A stretch of DNA of 27,337 nucleotides from assembly GCA_003427395.1 (NCBI GenBank), contig BFEA01000760.1, positions 189,181 to 216,517 on the forward strand, in the 5' to 3' direction. The notes under the pieces are model-generated. The model did no database searches and was not told where the DNA came from. It was given only the letters and a program-made list of their open reading frames with translations. Made by a program: the position numbers and the translations under genes. Positions 19,501 through 27,337 of this stretch are shown here, one piece after another (position 1 is the stretch's first letter; each line of letters starts with the position of its first letter). The stretch is from Chara braunii. Taxonomy: Eukaryota; Streptophyta; Charophyceae; Charales; Characeae.

Positions 19501-20012
19501 AGAAAAATTCCCACGAGAAATGAAAGTTTAAAAAAAAATCATAAAAAAAAAACCCTTCATATTTATACATTATCATTCCAATGTTCGTTCAATTCTAAAA
19601 TTTCCAGTTTTATTTGATAAGTTCTCGTCTAAATATGAGTTTTTCCTTCCAACTACATCAATTTGTTCTAGATGGAATAAAAGTCTGGACGGTTTTATGA
19701 AATGTTTTAATTAAATTTTCATTCTACTACAATAAATATCTTCTTATTTAAATTGGATTAATCTATTTATGACTGAAAATCCTTACTAAGAATGATTGCC
19801 CAATTAAAATATTTCATGAACTCATCAAGACTTTCATTTCATCTCTAGCATGTACTTCAAATAAAAAGGGATACCCCATTCTTGGAAGAAAAGTTTTCAA
19901 GTAAGACAAAAAATTTTAAAATTGGAATGACATTTTTTAAGATAGAATGAAAATTTTAAATTTAGAGTGTAATTTTACTATAGAATGATTATTTAATTCT
20001 GAGAATTTTTTT
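19500..20012. repeat. AT-rich island with about 20-bp periodicity
   Basis: Composition drops sharply to A+T. At 19924-20001 four degenerate units of about 18-20 bp follow each other, each opening with GAATGA or AGAGTG and continuing in A/T runs. TCATTCCAAT near 19573 and TTAAATTTTCATTCTA near 19711 occur in reverse complement at about 19920 and 19943. It may be a scaffold-attachment-type region or decayed satellite. No coding capacity. Confidence 0.5.
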
Positions 20013-20409
20013 TGTTGAAGGTAAATGAGAGAAGCAGATCAGCCTGGCAGCCAAACTTTGATGGACTAAGCACTGTCCCCGAGGCTATTAGTCTCTGAAC
20101 GTGGGAATGATAGTTAGTTCATAGTTACCAAGTAAAATTTGAATGTGAAGTCAAACGATGATATAACGTGAGTGGACATATTGTCTACGAAGCAACTTTG
20201 CCGGAAATAGTCAAAACCCGTGTGTGAAGTGTCTGCTATCAGGGCGTCAGGGTACCCCGGGAACGTATGTTGACTGGACGGAGCTCAACATCGGGGTGTG
20301 CTAATCGAGAAGGAACACTGATCAGAATTAAGTGCAAATAATGTTCGCTTCAGTGTACTTGGTTATTCGCGAATAAACGGAACACTAGTAGAAAAGAGTC
20401 CCTACCGCA
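20013..20409. other. Unassigned stretch at the inner edge of the right arm
   Basis: No gene or repeat can be supported. Confidence 0.4.
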
Positions 20410-20549
20410 ATTGTGCCCCACACACGTTGAGAAAAGGGTGGTTACTCACGCAGTCGGGCAAGTGGGGTCTGTCACGCTCACGGTCGTGCACGAGCACAAA
20501 CCGTTGCGCGAACTCGCAATGCAAGCAACCATGCTCAATCAGAGGGAAT

Positions 20550-21100
20550 TGTGCGGGAACAAGCGCGTGAGTGTACACGGCTGCGCACTATCGAGGGACA
20601 CACGTGCGCACTGGCCACACGAGGTCTCGCTCTCGGGCGCTCACGTCGATGTGCAAGTAAGGGGGGGTGTCACCACGTGACTCCGCGTATACGAGCACTC
20701 ATGCACACACACCCGCGCATGCATGCGCAGTCGCGGAGGGTCAAATTGGGATGTCGGGAACCGGGTACATAGTCGAGCCCACCCGCTCATGCACGTGCAC
20801 AGTCACGTAGTGTCAGATTGGGACGTCGGGAGTCGGGCACATAGTCGCGCGCACCCGCGCATGCACACACATAGTCGCGCAGGGTGGGATCGAGACGTCG
20901 AGAGCCGGGCGCACAGTTGTGGGGAATATGATTGGAACGTCGGAATCCGGATACGCAGCTGCGCACTCTTGCACATACGCGCACATTGCTGAGGTCGAGG
21001 CACGGAGCTGCACACTCCGGCGCAGGCGCACGTACCACTGGGGTCGGGACGCGGAACTGCGCGCTCCCATGCGCACACTCGCACACACACCGCGGACAGG
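20550..21100 (+). repeat. CpG-rich degenerate tandem repeat (right arm)
   Basis: Units of about 60-75 bp recur with GGGACGTCGGGAGTCGGG-like, CATAGTCG, CGCGCACCCGCGCATG and CACACA blocks (for example from 20746, 20818 and 20889). Overlapping His/Arg- or Cys/Pro-rich frames on both strands are by-products. Confidence 0.65.
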
Positions 21101-21770
21101 GATTCTGAGGCGAAGGCCTGGGCTTCGAATCAGGCACTGCAATGCGTGACCTTTGGGCGCAGGACCGGGCTTTTGCATGAGAACTGGGATCTTGGGCGCC
21201 AGACCAGGCTTCTGTGCGGGAACCGGGTCTCGGACACAAATGAGGGTTTTGGAGATCTCCGGGCCTCCGACAAAAAATCGAGTCTTCGGGTTATCTTGGA
21301 GCGACGGGGCTAGGACGAGACTAGGACTTCGGACTGAGTTGGAGCATTGGTCGTGGCTAGGATTGACGGGACCAAGACTTCGTCGGAACCAGGATTGACA
21401 GAACCAGGACTTTGACGGGACCGGGACTTAGATCAGACCGAAATTCGGACGAGGTCGGGGCTTCTGACCAAGGCGGACAATTGTCATCAGACTTGAACCT
21501 CTAACGAGCACTTTAGACATGAACAAGGAATTACGGATGCGAACTGAGACTTTGACGAGATCGAGATTTTGACGGGAGAGGAAATTCGGTGAAACCAAGA
21601 CTTTGATAGAATCAGGATTTGACGGACTAGGACTTTGGTTGGGATCTGGGTTTTCGATGAGCCTCGGACATAGGTCGTGGTCGTGACTTGGATGAAACCG
21701 GACATTGGACGAGATCGAAACCCCGAAGGGGCCGGGGGCCTTCGGATCGAGCCAGGGCCTTTGAGCCCAA
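21100..21770 (+). repeat. Degenerate GGACTT array (right arm)
   Basis: Motifs such as GGGACCAAGACTTCG, GAACCAGGACTTTGACGG and GGGACCGGGACTTAGAT recur at roughly 20-25 bp, decaying outward. It is the counterpart of 13650-14230 on the other strand. Confidence 0.65.
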
Positions 21771-21879
21771 ACATTGAAGTTTTTCGGGTTCAGGCGCGCA
21801 TTCGAGTTCTGTTGCCAGGTACCAGAGTCAAATAGCCGGGAATTTGCGTCCAGGGGAGGACAGGCGGCAAGGTTGACAT

Positions 21880-22122
21880 ATGGTGAAAGTAGATCGGGAA
21901 CAGTGGCTACGGTGGGCCCTCGGGTCTGCCTGAGACACGTAGAGTTTGAGTACTGTTCCATAGGATCGACTGGCTCGTCATCGACGGCACCCCATCGGGC
22001 GGAGGATCCGTCCTAGATTGTTAGTGAGGTCGATTGGAACTCAGACCGATTTTCCCGACTTGGACTCATGACCTATCTCTGGGGTTGGGAATAACGCAGC
22101 AAACCCGATTGTTTTGGACTAA
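21880..22122 (+). pseudogene. Conserved 80-aa ORF (right copy), broken by stops
   Basis: Counterpart of 13391-13633. ATG GTG, the terminal LD-TAA and the exact 243-nt length are kept with no indel. Nonsense codons stand at codon 18 (TGA), 21 (TAG, Glu in the left copy), 28 (TAG, Trp in the left copy) and 64 (TGA, Gly in the left copy). The core RRHPIGRRIRP and LLVRSIGTQTDFPDLD is intact. The pattern means selection acted in the past, or acts on the family, and this copy later lost function by substitutions only. Confidence 0.6.
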
Positions 22123-22244
22123 ATGGAAACATATTTTATTATTTTTTGTTCCTTCCATACGATGGTTTGTGAGAGACTCGTACAGAGTCTATAGTCGGTC
22201 CTAGTCCTTATTTATGTGGATGAGGACTAACGATTTTCAAGCAG

Positions 22245-22330
22245 GTTACAAGAGCCTCGGCCGACCCTCCCGTGGGTAACAGACACTGCGCGAGGGACAG
22301 GGTCCGATCGGCGTGCCGACATATCTCTTT
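22245..22330 (+). pseudogene. Coding block B (right copy), putative 3' exon
   Basis: Starts after ACTAACGATTTTCAAGCAG, a plant-like branch site and acceptor with an intron end one base shorter than in the left arm. That length difference fits an intron rather than continuous coding. The frame gives LQEP, TLPWVTDTARG and SDRRA, then diverges from the left copy after about 28 codons. Confidence 0.45.
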
Positions 22331-22345
22331 TTCCGGTCACAACGA

Positions 22346-23960
22346 TTTTTTTCTTGACTCATGCCAAACGACACGGGTTTGCTTCAAAAAAATGAATAGA
22401 CCAAAAAGATCAGAAAGACCCATACTGTGCACCTCGTGCCTGACTTACGTGACAATGCGCTAGTCATTGCGTGCGTGCAAAGAAGGGAGGTAGAAGTTAC
22501 GAGTCATGTTGGACTATATTCCCTTTTATCAATGATCGTGTGTGGGAAAGGTGGTGACAACAGAGCACGCGACGAATCTCGCCCAAGAACGAAAAGGGGG
22601 AGAGACTTGTACGATAACGCGCGTCGAGGAATTTCCAAAATTGGGGGTAAGCGGCTGTGGTTTAAAGAGGGAGAAGGGGAGAATCCAAGAGAGAGAGGGG
22701 AGTCTGCTTGAAGACTCGAGTCTTGGACTTCTTTGTTGACGTCAACTCAGCCTCGTCGTCAGTATCTTTACTCCACCGAGTTACTCACGTTCCCCTTCGT
22801 TACCGTGGTATGGTTAGCCGAGAAGAGGCGCTCGAAATCATGTGTGATGAAACTCAGACTGGAGGTGGTTTTCAATCTTGTCCGTGTGCACGTACGACTC
22901 GAGGAGAACGTGATGATCGAAAACTCTTTGGTTGACCTTCTCACGTACGTACGCACCTGGATCTCGCTTACAACAGCACGGAGAAAAAGTGAGTTGATGG
23001 AAGTGCGGTAAACAATGGTAAGGACAAAGTTGTAGACGTTTTTGCCGGTTGCTTCTCGTACCCCTGTCCTCTCTATTTGAGTTGCTACGTTTGAATTGGG
23101 AAGATTAATAACCTGCATAATGGTTAGGAAAGAGGGAAGTCCTAGCGAGTAAGTATGCCAATGGGTGAAGAGGGTCTGATAAGGGTAGACTGCTGAAGTG
23201 CCAGCGGATGGCGGACTTGAAGCAACAGATAAGTGGCACTGCTTGTTGGCTTGTAAATCAAGCAGAGTGTCTTGTGATCGGTTCGGTCATCAGAAGACGA
23301 GGAGGGCTCTCGGTTGAGAGGGCACTTCTAGTGGGAATGTACTCCTAGGGGTTTATTGAGGTCTGCATGCAGGGCCTATCTTTTTCTTATTGACGATATA
23401 GATGAGGTTGCGCTGCTGTTCTGATCACCGACCGTTGAGCATTGCATCTGTCAACCCTGATATACCATAATCACTATTGTTCTTTCCTTTTAAGTTTGTT
23501 ATCTGTTAATCGTCATCTCGTTTTCATGCTTGGAGCATGGCTGGATGAATTACAGGTGAAGGGGAAAAGGGTCGTCCAATCGACGTGAAAGTAAGCGAAC
23601 TGTAAGCGTATTGATTGATGAGAAAAAGTGTTTTCGGAGCCCTGGATTTTGTCTCTTCGAAATTTTCTCTTTTGATCCTCTGGTACATGGGTCGGTAAAT
23701 AGGAAGACGAAAAAACGCGATGAGAAAAGTGGTTTACCTCCTTGTCAACTTTTGCTTGATGGGGACTGGCGATCTCAAGATGGGGGTTAATTGAAGGACT
23801 CTGAATTTTGTCTGGGCTTTCGTTGTAGTTTTTTGGGGAAAACCTGGAAAGTAATGAATGTGCTCCCAACTAAGCAGACTATGACCGGATCGTCATTCAG
23901 ACAGGTCTTGTAAGGATGCTTGACTAAGTCATCAGACCCCAGAAAACCAATAATTTTGTG
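22346..23960. other. Unassigned stretch
   Basis: No gene is supported. The longest frames (22733-23011 on plus, 22768-23118 on minus, 23513-23869 on minus) overlap or lack motifs. Weak direct repetition occurs near 23617-23830 (ATTTTGTCT following GGA or GAA blocks). The plus strand is purine-rich at 22.48-22.70 kb. Confidence 0.4.
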
Positions 23961-25220
23961 TGAAAAGAAAGAGAAGCAAGTTGAAGCTTAAAGTGATCGG
24001 GCTTATAGGAGTTGAATCAAACCCTTTTTACAGTACAATATAACGTAAGAGAATGAGAACCCTCTAAGGGAGGGGTTTAACCTGGTTACGATCGAAACGT
24101 GACTCGAGCGTTGAAAGCGAGAGAAACACTCAGACTAATGGTACTGTGTAAGCTAACCAAGTCCAGGGAAAGTTACTGGAAATACCGCTTCTGAGATTTT
24201 AACAGTATAACATAAGGGAACTCCTAGCGAAGCGGTAGAATAAGAAGGGGATATTATTAGTGGCCAGCATTGTATGTCGGCGATGACTATGGTCCGCTGT
24301 GATTGGCGACACCTACTGACAGAAGCTAGAGCGAGTATTACACTCTGGTAAACCATGATCTCGTTGATGAGCAAAACACTCTCTGTTCAAGTCTGATGAG
24401 TTACAACCATTGATCACGGCGCTAACGTGGCATGAGATAACCAGAGCATTGTGAGTTATTTGAGTGGTTGGTCAAATACAACTTGCCGCCGGTTCGTACT
24501 GAACGAAACTTGACCAGAGGTCGCTGGTTAACCGTGAATTATTGTGGGGAAACAATGGAAAGAAAGCAGTGGGACTTAACTTGGGCGATACCTAGCACTC
24601 AGTACTAGGCTGGAGACGTTTGCAAACAGTGCAAACCTCTGTTTTTAGATAAGTCAGTTTATCTTATCTCCATGGTTCACGACTCTAAACGCATCCTTAC
24701 CCCCAGTGGATAATGCTACATGGGTGTTACTCAGACAAGTCTTTGTTGATAGTTGTATTCAGTGCACCACTTGGTGGTACACTGCCTCTCACATTTGGTA
24801 ATCTAAAGAGAGACGGTTATCTCCCTATAACTCGGTTACGGTTGGTTTAGCTGGTTAATTACTTTGGCTTTCCGTCAATCATTGGTAAACTCTTATGAGG
24901 TAGAGATTGAAACAAAGAAAATTGTTGGATATTATAATCAGACTCCTTCAGTTTGTTCCTCAAGTCTCCTTGCTTGGAAGTCGTAGACGAGTGCCTTTGC
25001 AGAAACAAGGGGAAAGTATGGGAGGTGAAAGCGCCGTGGTGATGTCCTGCGGACCTTGCTAAGGAGGAGTCCGAGAGAGTGTAGTTGTGCTAAAATCCGG
25101 CTATTCAAAGACTTCGTTAGTTTACTTGATTTGCAAGCATCTTTCAGTTTGACTGCATCCCTTCACACGGCACCGTGTTATTAGGTAAACGGTACCCAGT
25201 ACCCTTTTGATCTCAGTCTG
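23961..25220. other. Unassigned stretch with a short hairpin
   Basis: No gene is supported. CAGTGCACCAC (24760-24770) pairs with GTGGTACACTG (24774-24784) at 10 of 11 positions around a 3-nt loop. Short palindromes such as GTTTGCAAAC occur near 24618. Frames are short. Confidence 0.4.
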
Positions 25221-25233
25221 AACTGGACAAACA

Positions 25234-25323
25234 CTTGGCTGCTGCCATCTAGAACAGAGATTAGCATTAATCAGGCCATGCTCCTATTGAAAAGGCAGAG
25301 GTCTGTCTAAGCACTCGACAATC
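25234..25323 (+). repeat. Diverged direct repeat, copy 1
   Basis: Shares CTTGGCT, AGCATTAATCAG, an ATTGAAAAGGCA-like block and AGCACTC in order with 26181-26277. Identity is moderate with small indels. Unit and family are unknown. Confidence 0.45.
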
Positions 25324-25430
25324 TGCAGCCATCTCAACATTTGACCATCAGTCAAGTAACACTTAATCGAGCGTTCAAACAATACTAAAGTATTATTTGT
25401 CCAAATCAGTTGCTCGGTCGACATTTACCC

Positions 25431-25566
25431 TGATTATTGAAAGTTACCAGTCTGGGCAGCACTCAGTTTCAATTAACAATTGGTAACCTGTCATTTTGCA
25501 AATGAAGCCTTGCATCAGCCTTGACAAGTGGCGGTACATGACTTACTCGGAAACTTTCAATAATCA
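25431..25566. repeat. Perfect 15-bp inverted repeat, 136 bp overall
   Basis: TGATTATTGAAAGTT at 25431-25445 is the exact reverse complement of 25552-25566. The 106-bp interior is noncoding. It could be a small MITE with TGA-type ends, but no clear target-site duplication is seen. Confidence 0.55.
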
Positions 25567-26180
25567 TTGAATATCCTAGCTAGTGTCAACTACTCTAGGA
25601 CTGAGAGTGGCCATCCATCATAAACGTTGAACTTACTGTCTGATCCGAACGTGAGAAGAATCATGAAAGAAAGGGAGATCTTGGTTGTAAAGATTAGATT
25701 AAATATGAATAAGAAAGAAGGATGAGGAAAAAAAGTGTATCGTGATATGAAATTACATAGCTTGAATATGTAATCTATTTCCATGGGTCTGATGAAAAAT
25801 TACACAGTACTTACTCATCCCTGGAGATGATTGAACAGGCTTGGATGGAGTCTGAAAGAGTGTAGGAGTGCTCAAACCCTCTCCTCAAGCACACTCGGTA
25901 AGTAAGCAACGACCGGTTGTCTGCATCTCCTCACTCAGTGTTGTACCATCAGGGGAACAGTTCGGTGTTGTGCTATCACGTGGGCAGTGCTCTCAACAGA
26001 AGACACCGAAATTGGTCCTGACATTTATGCTTGCACACGAGTACAAGTCGGACATTCGGATCATCCAAAAGTTTCAACCAAGATCAATCGGCATTCAATC
26101 TGCTTTCAATCAGCAGTCTGCAGCTTCGGCCTATAAGGCGGTAATCCGTCACCTTCACAACACCCAAATCCTAGTATGAA
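25567..26180. other. Unassigned stretch; weak 103-codon frame at 25868-26179
   Basis: The plus-strand frame 25868-26179 ends just before the second direct repeat. It is Gln/Ser-rich with QSAFNQQSAASAYKAV near its end and no known domain. CAATC-type short repeats in the DNA can explain this composition, so coding is doubtful. Confidence 0.25.
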
Positions 26181-26277
26181 CTTGGCTAGCAGTTGGTTGT
26201 TGTTGTCCGACACAGGAATCAGCATCAATCAGACTGAACATCTATCGAAAGGCATATCCGTTTTAGCACTCAGTCAT
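26181..26277 (+). repeat. Diverged direct repeat, copy 2
   Basis: Partner of 25234-25323, about 950 bp downstream in the same orientation. It ends about 70 bp before the ATG of the 127-aa ORF. Confidence 0.45.
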
Positions 26278-26344
26278 TCATATCAACTTTCAATCAATCA
26301 TTACCGAAAGATATAAGGATTAGTTACAGCATCCGACGCATCAC

Positions 26345-26728
26345 ATGAGTGCAGTACAATCCTTTCCAGTTAGTGGATCGGTTCTAGTGAACCTCAACCA
26401 GATAGCATCCAAAGATGCCTTTCGGTATAAATATACCAGTGCAGTCGGCTTCAGGCCAAGGGATCTGGCAGTTTTTGTGGTTCAGAACGAGTTTGCAGCA
26501 GGTACCATCCTCGACCTGAGGCCCTACGTGAAGAAAGGCAAAAAAACTCATGAGTATTTCGACACAGTCTGGATTTCGGCGGCCAGATACCTTGAGGAGA
26601 GAGAAAAAGAGCTTGACGAGAGTGGGATAAAGCTGATTCGCAACTTCGGGCCGAAGCTCTACACGGACTACCCCAAGCCTCAGTCCCTTTTATTCTCACT
26701 GATGGTTCTTACTGGGGTGACCTTGTAG
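26345..26728 (+). CDS. Putative 127-aa protein of unknown function
   Basis: The ATG at 26345 is followed by 127 codons to a TAG at 26726. An in-frame stop at 26321 bounds the frame upstream. Composition is that of a normal globular protein rather than a repeat by-product: an N-terminal part with VNLNQIASKDAF, alternating hydrophobic runs (DLAVFVVQNEFAAG), a basic KKGKKTHEYF patch, an amphipathic ARYLEEREKELDESG helix, and FGPKLYTDYPKPQ near the end. No family is recognised. It may be a first exon or a fragment of a larger transposon protein; the last 15 residues (LLFSLMVLTGV...) look unlike the rest and may be read-through past a splice site. No TATA box or intron is assigned. Confidence 0.5.
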   Translation: MSAVQSFPVSGSVLVNLNQIASKDAFRYKYTSAVGFRPRDLAVFVVQNEFAAGTILDLRPYVKKGKKTHEYFDTVWISAARYLEEREKELDESGIKLIRNFGPKLYTDYPKPQSLLFSLMVLTGVTL

Positions 26729-26793
26729 GTTTGACCAAGAGGTATATCTCACCTACAGTGATAAATGTTACATGCAGCGCGTGCACACACGGG

Positions 26794-26833
26794 CCATTTT
26801 GCAGGCCCGACGACCATTTTGCAGGCCCGACGG
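26794..26833 (+). repeat. 20-bp tandem duplication
   Basis: CCATTTTGCAGGCCCGACG(A/G) occurs twice head to tail (26794-26813, 26814-26833) with one mismatch at the last base. Confidence 0.9.
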
Positions 26834-26939
26834 TGTTCAGGCCAAAAGCTTGCATTTTAGACCGAAAGCCTGAAATCCAGGGCTTATAGGCCCCCTGTCG
26901 GCTCAGCACGAAAGCCTGAAGTTCAGGGCCTATCCTTGG

Positions 26940-26984
26940 TCGTTTCAGACTAAAAATGACAACACCCTTTTTAGCCTGAAACGA
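26940..26984. repeat. 17-bp stem-loop
   Basis: TCGTTTCAGACTAAAAA (26940-26956) pairs with 26968-26984 at 16 of 17 positions, with an 11-nt loop. Confidence 0.85.
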
Positions 26985-26995
26985 AGGGTCATTTT

Positions 26996-27017
26996 CGGTC
27001 GTTCATCAGAACGACCG
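26996..27017. repeat. Perfect 9-bp stem-loop
   Basis: CGGTCGTTC, loop ATCA, GAACGACCG. Confidence 0.85.
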
Positions 27018-27049
27018 GCCCTGAAACTCAGGCACCGAACCAGGGTTTC

Positions 27050-27077
27050 GGAAACAGACTATTATTAGTCTGTTTCC
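27050..27077. repeat. Perfect 12-bp stem-loop
   Basis: GGAAACAGACTA (27050-27061), loop TTAT, TAGTCTGTTTCC (27066-27077). Confidence 0.88.
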
Positions 27078-27142
27078 CACGCAAGCCTCAAGCAGGCTGC
27101 TGCATAGCCCCTGACGCACTTCGGCATTGGCAAAAGTTGCCT

Positions 27143-27185
27143 CCTCGGCCTAACTTGCCTCCAGCAGTCAGGAGGCAGGCCGAGG
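27143..27185. repeat. Two-segment stem-loop
   Basis: The outer stem is CCTCGGCC (27143-27150) with GGCCGAGG (27178-27185); the inner stem is TGCCTCC (27156-27162) with GGAGGCA (27171-27177). An unpaired bulge lies on the left side and the loop is 8 nt. Confidence 0.8.
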
Positions 27186-27337
27186 TAGTACATAGGACTT
27201 CCCAGGCACTTCCGAGGTGAGCAGTTGGCAGTTGTAGTCTTCAGGATTCGGGTGCAACACTCTGGAGGGAGCGCTGCGTTGTAGTAGTTGTAGCGTTAGC
27301 TAGTAGTCTTCAGCGCTGGGCGCAGTAGGTAGCTGTA
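27186..27337. other. Unassigned end of window
   Basis: No gene seen. GTAGTCTTCAG occurs at 27234-27244 and 27303-27313, and GTTGTAGTAGTTGTAGCG-like short repeats fill the end. Confidence 0.5.

Larger units (their letters stand above)
20410..22345 (+). repeat. Right arm of a diverged large inverted repeat
   Basis: Read on plus this arm repeats the order of the left arm: CpG-rich tandem repeats with GCGCATGCACACAC-like tracts (20.55-21.1 kb), a GGACTT array (21.1-21.77 kb), the 81-codon ORF (21880-22122), and coding block B behind a conserved intron acceptor (22245-22330). Alignable homology with the left arm ends near 22.35 kb. The 5.3-kb centre between the arms shows no symmetry that I can see. 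Confidence 0.7.
26868..27033. repeat. Recurring quasi-palindrome GCCTGAA-N-TTCAGGGC
   Basis: The motif occurs at 26868-26883, 26914-26930, from 26974 (half-site) and in inverted form at 27017-27033. Each copy is nearly self-complementary (CCTGAA...TTCAGG). Confidence 0.7.

Noticed and set aside
20787-21239. 150-codon Cys/Pro/Arg-rich minus-strand frame
   Set aside because: It overlaps two other open phases and follows the tandem repeat, so it is compositional.
26794-26930. CRISPR-like direct repeats
   Set aside because: There are only two tandem 20-bp units without spacers, in eukaryotic DNA; no cas-like genes are present.

Overview
This window looks like nuclear, intergenic, repeat-rich DNA of a plant-lineage eukaryote. 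The clues are a plant-type L1/LINE (ORF1 with an RRM-like core plus one CCHC zinc knuckle; ORF2 with endonuclease, reverse transcriptase and a C-terminal CCHC-like tail), tRNA-derived SINEs, small foldback elements, plant-like intron ends and long microsatellites. A streptophyte, possibly a charophyte alga, would fit, but the species cannot be named from sequence alone. No complete conserved host gene is recognised.

Layout. 1-420: a GA microsatellite with an interspersed 22-25 bp unit. 1051-1239: a nested foldback element. 1493-8650: one full-length LINE on the minus strand, bounded by a perfect 16-bp target-site duplication (1477-1492 and 8651-8666). It has a 5' UTR, ORF1, ORF2, a 3' UTR, a poly(A) signal and an A tail. 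Both ORFs keep a single reading frame with no frameshift over about 6.3 kb, yet carry 15 premature stops (9 TGA, 3 TAA, 3 TAG) and damaged catalytic residues. 8941-9449: two inverted copies of a small TIR element. 9505-11580: a small basic ORF, poly(A) tracts, tRNA-derived SINEs and diverged tandem repeats.

12.6-22.4 kb: two diverged inverted arms (about 13.13-15.1 kb on minus, 20.4-22.35 kb on plus) flank a 5.3-kb centre. Each arm has, in the same order, CpG-rich tandem repeats, a degenerate GGACTT array of roughly 20 bp period, an ORF of exactly 81 codons, and a second conserved coding block behind a conserved intron acceptor. Many differences between the copies are synonymous, so this was a selected protein family that I do not recognise. 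The right copy is now broken by stops.

The centre (15.2-20.4 kb) has a possible degraded ORF, a polypurine tract, AT-rich DNA and hairpins, but no firm gene. 22.4-26.3 kb has no convincing gene, only short inverted and direct repeats. 26345-26728 is a plausible 127-aa ORF of unknown function, followed by a dense cluster of hairpins and short repeats running almost to the window end.

The most interesting items are the LINE, whose perfect TSD suggests a young insertion while its many nonsense codons suggest age, and the inverted pair of conserved 80-aa ORFs.
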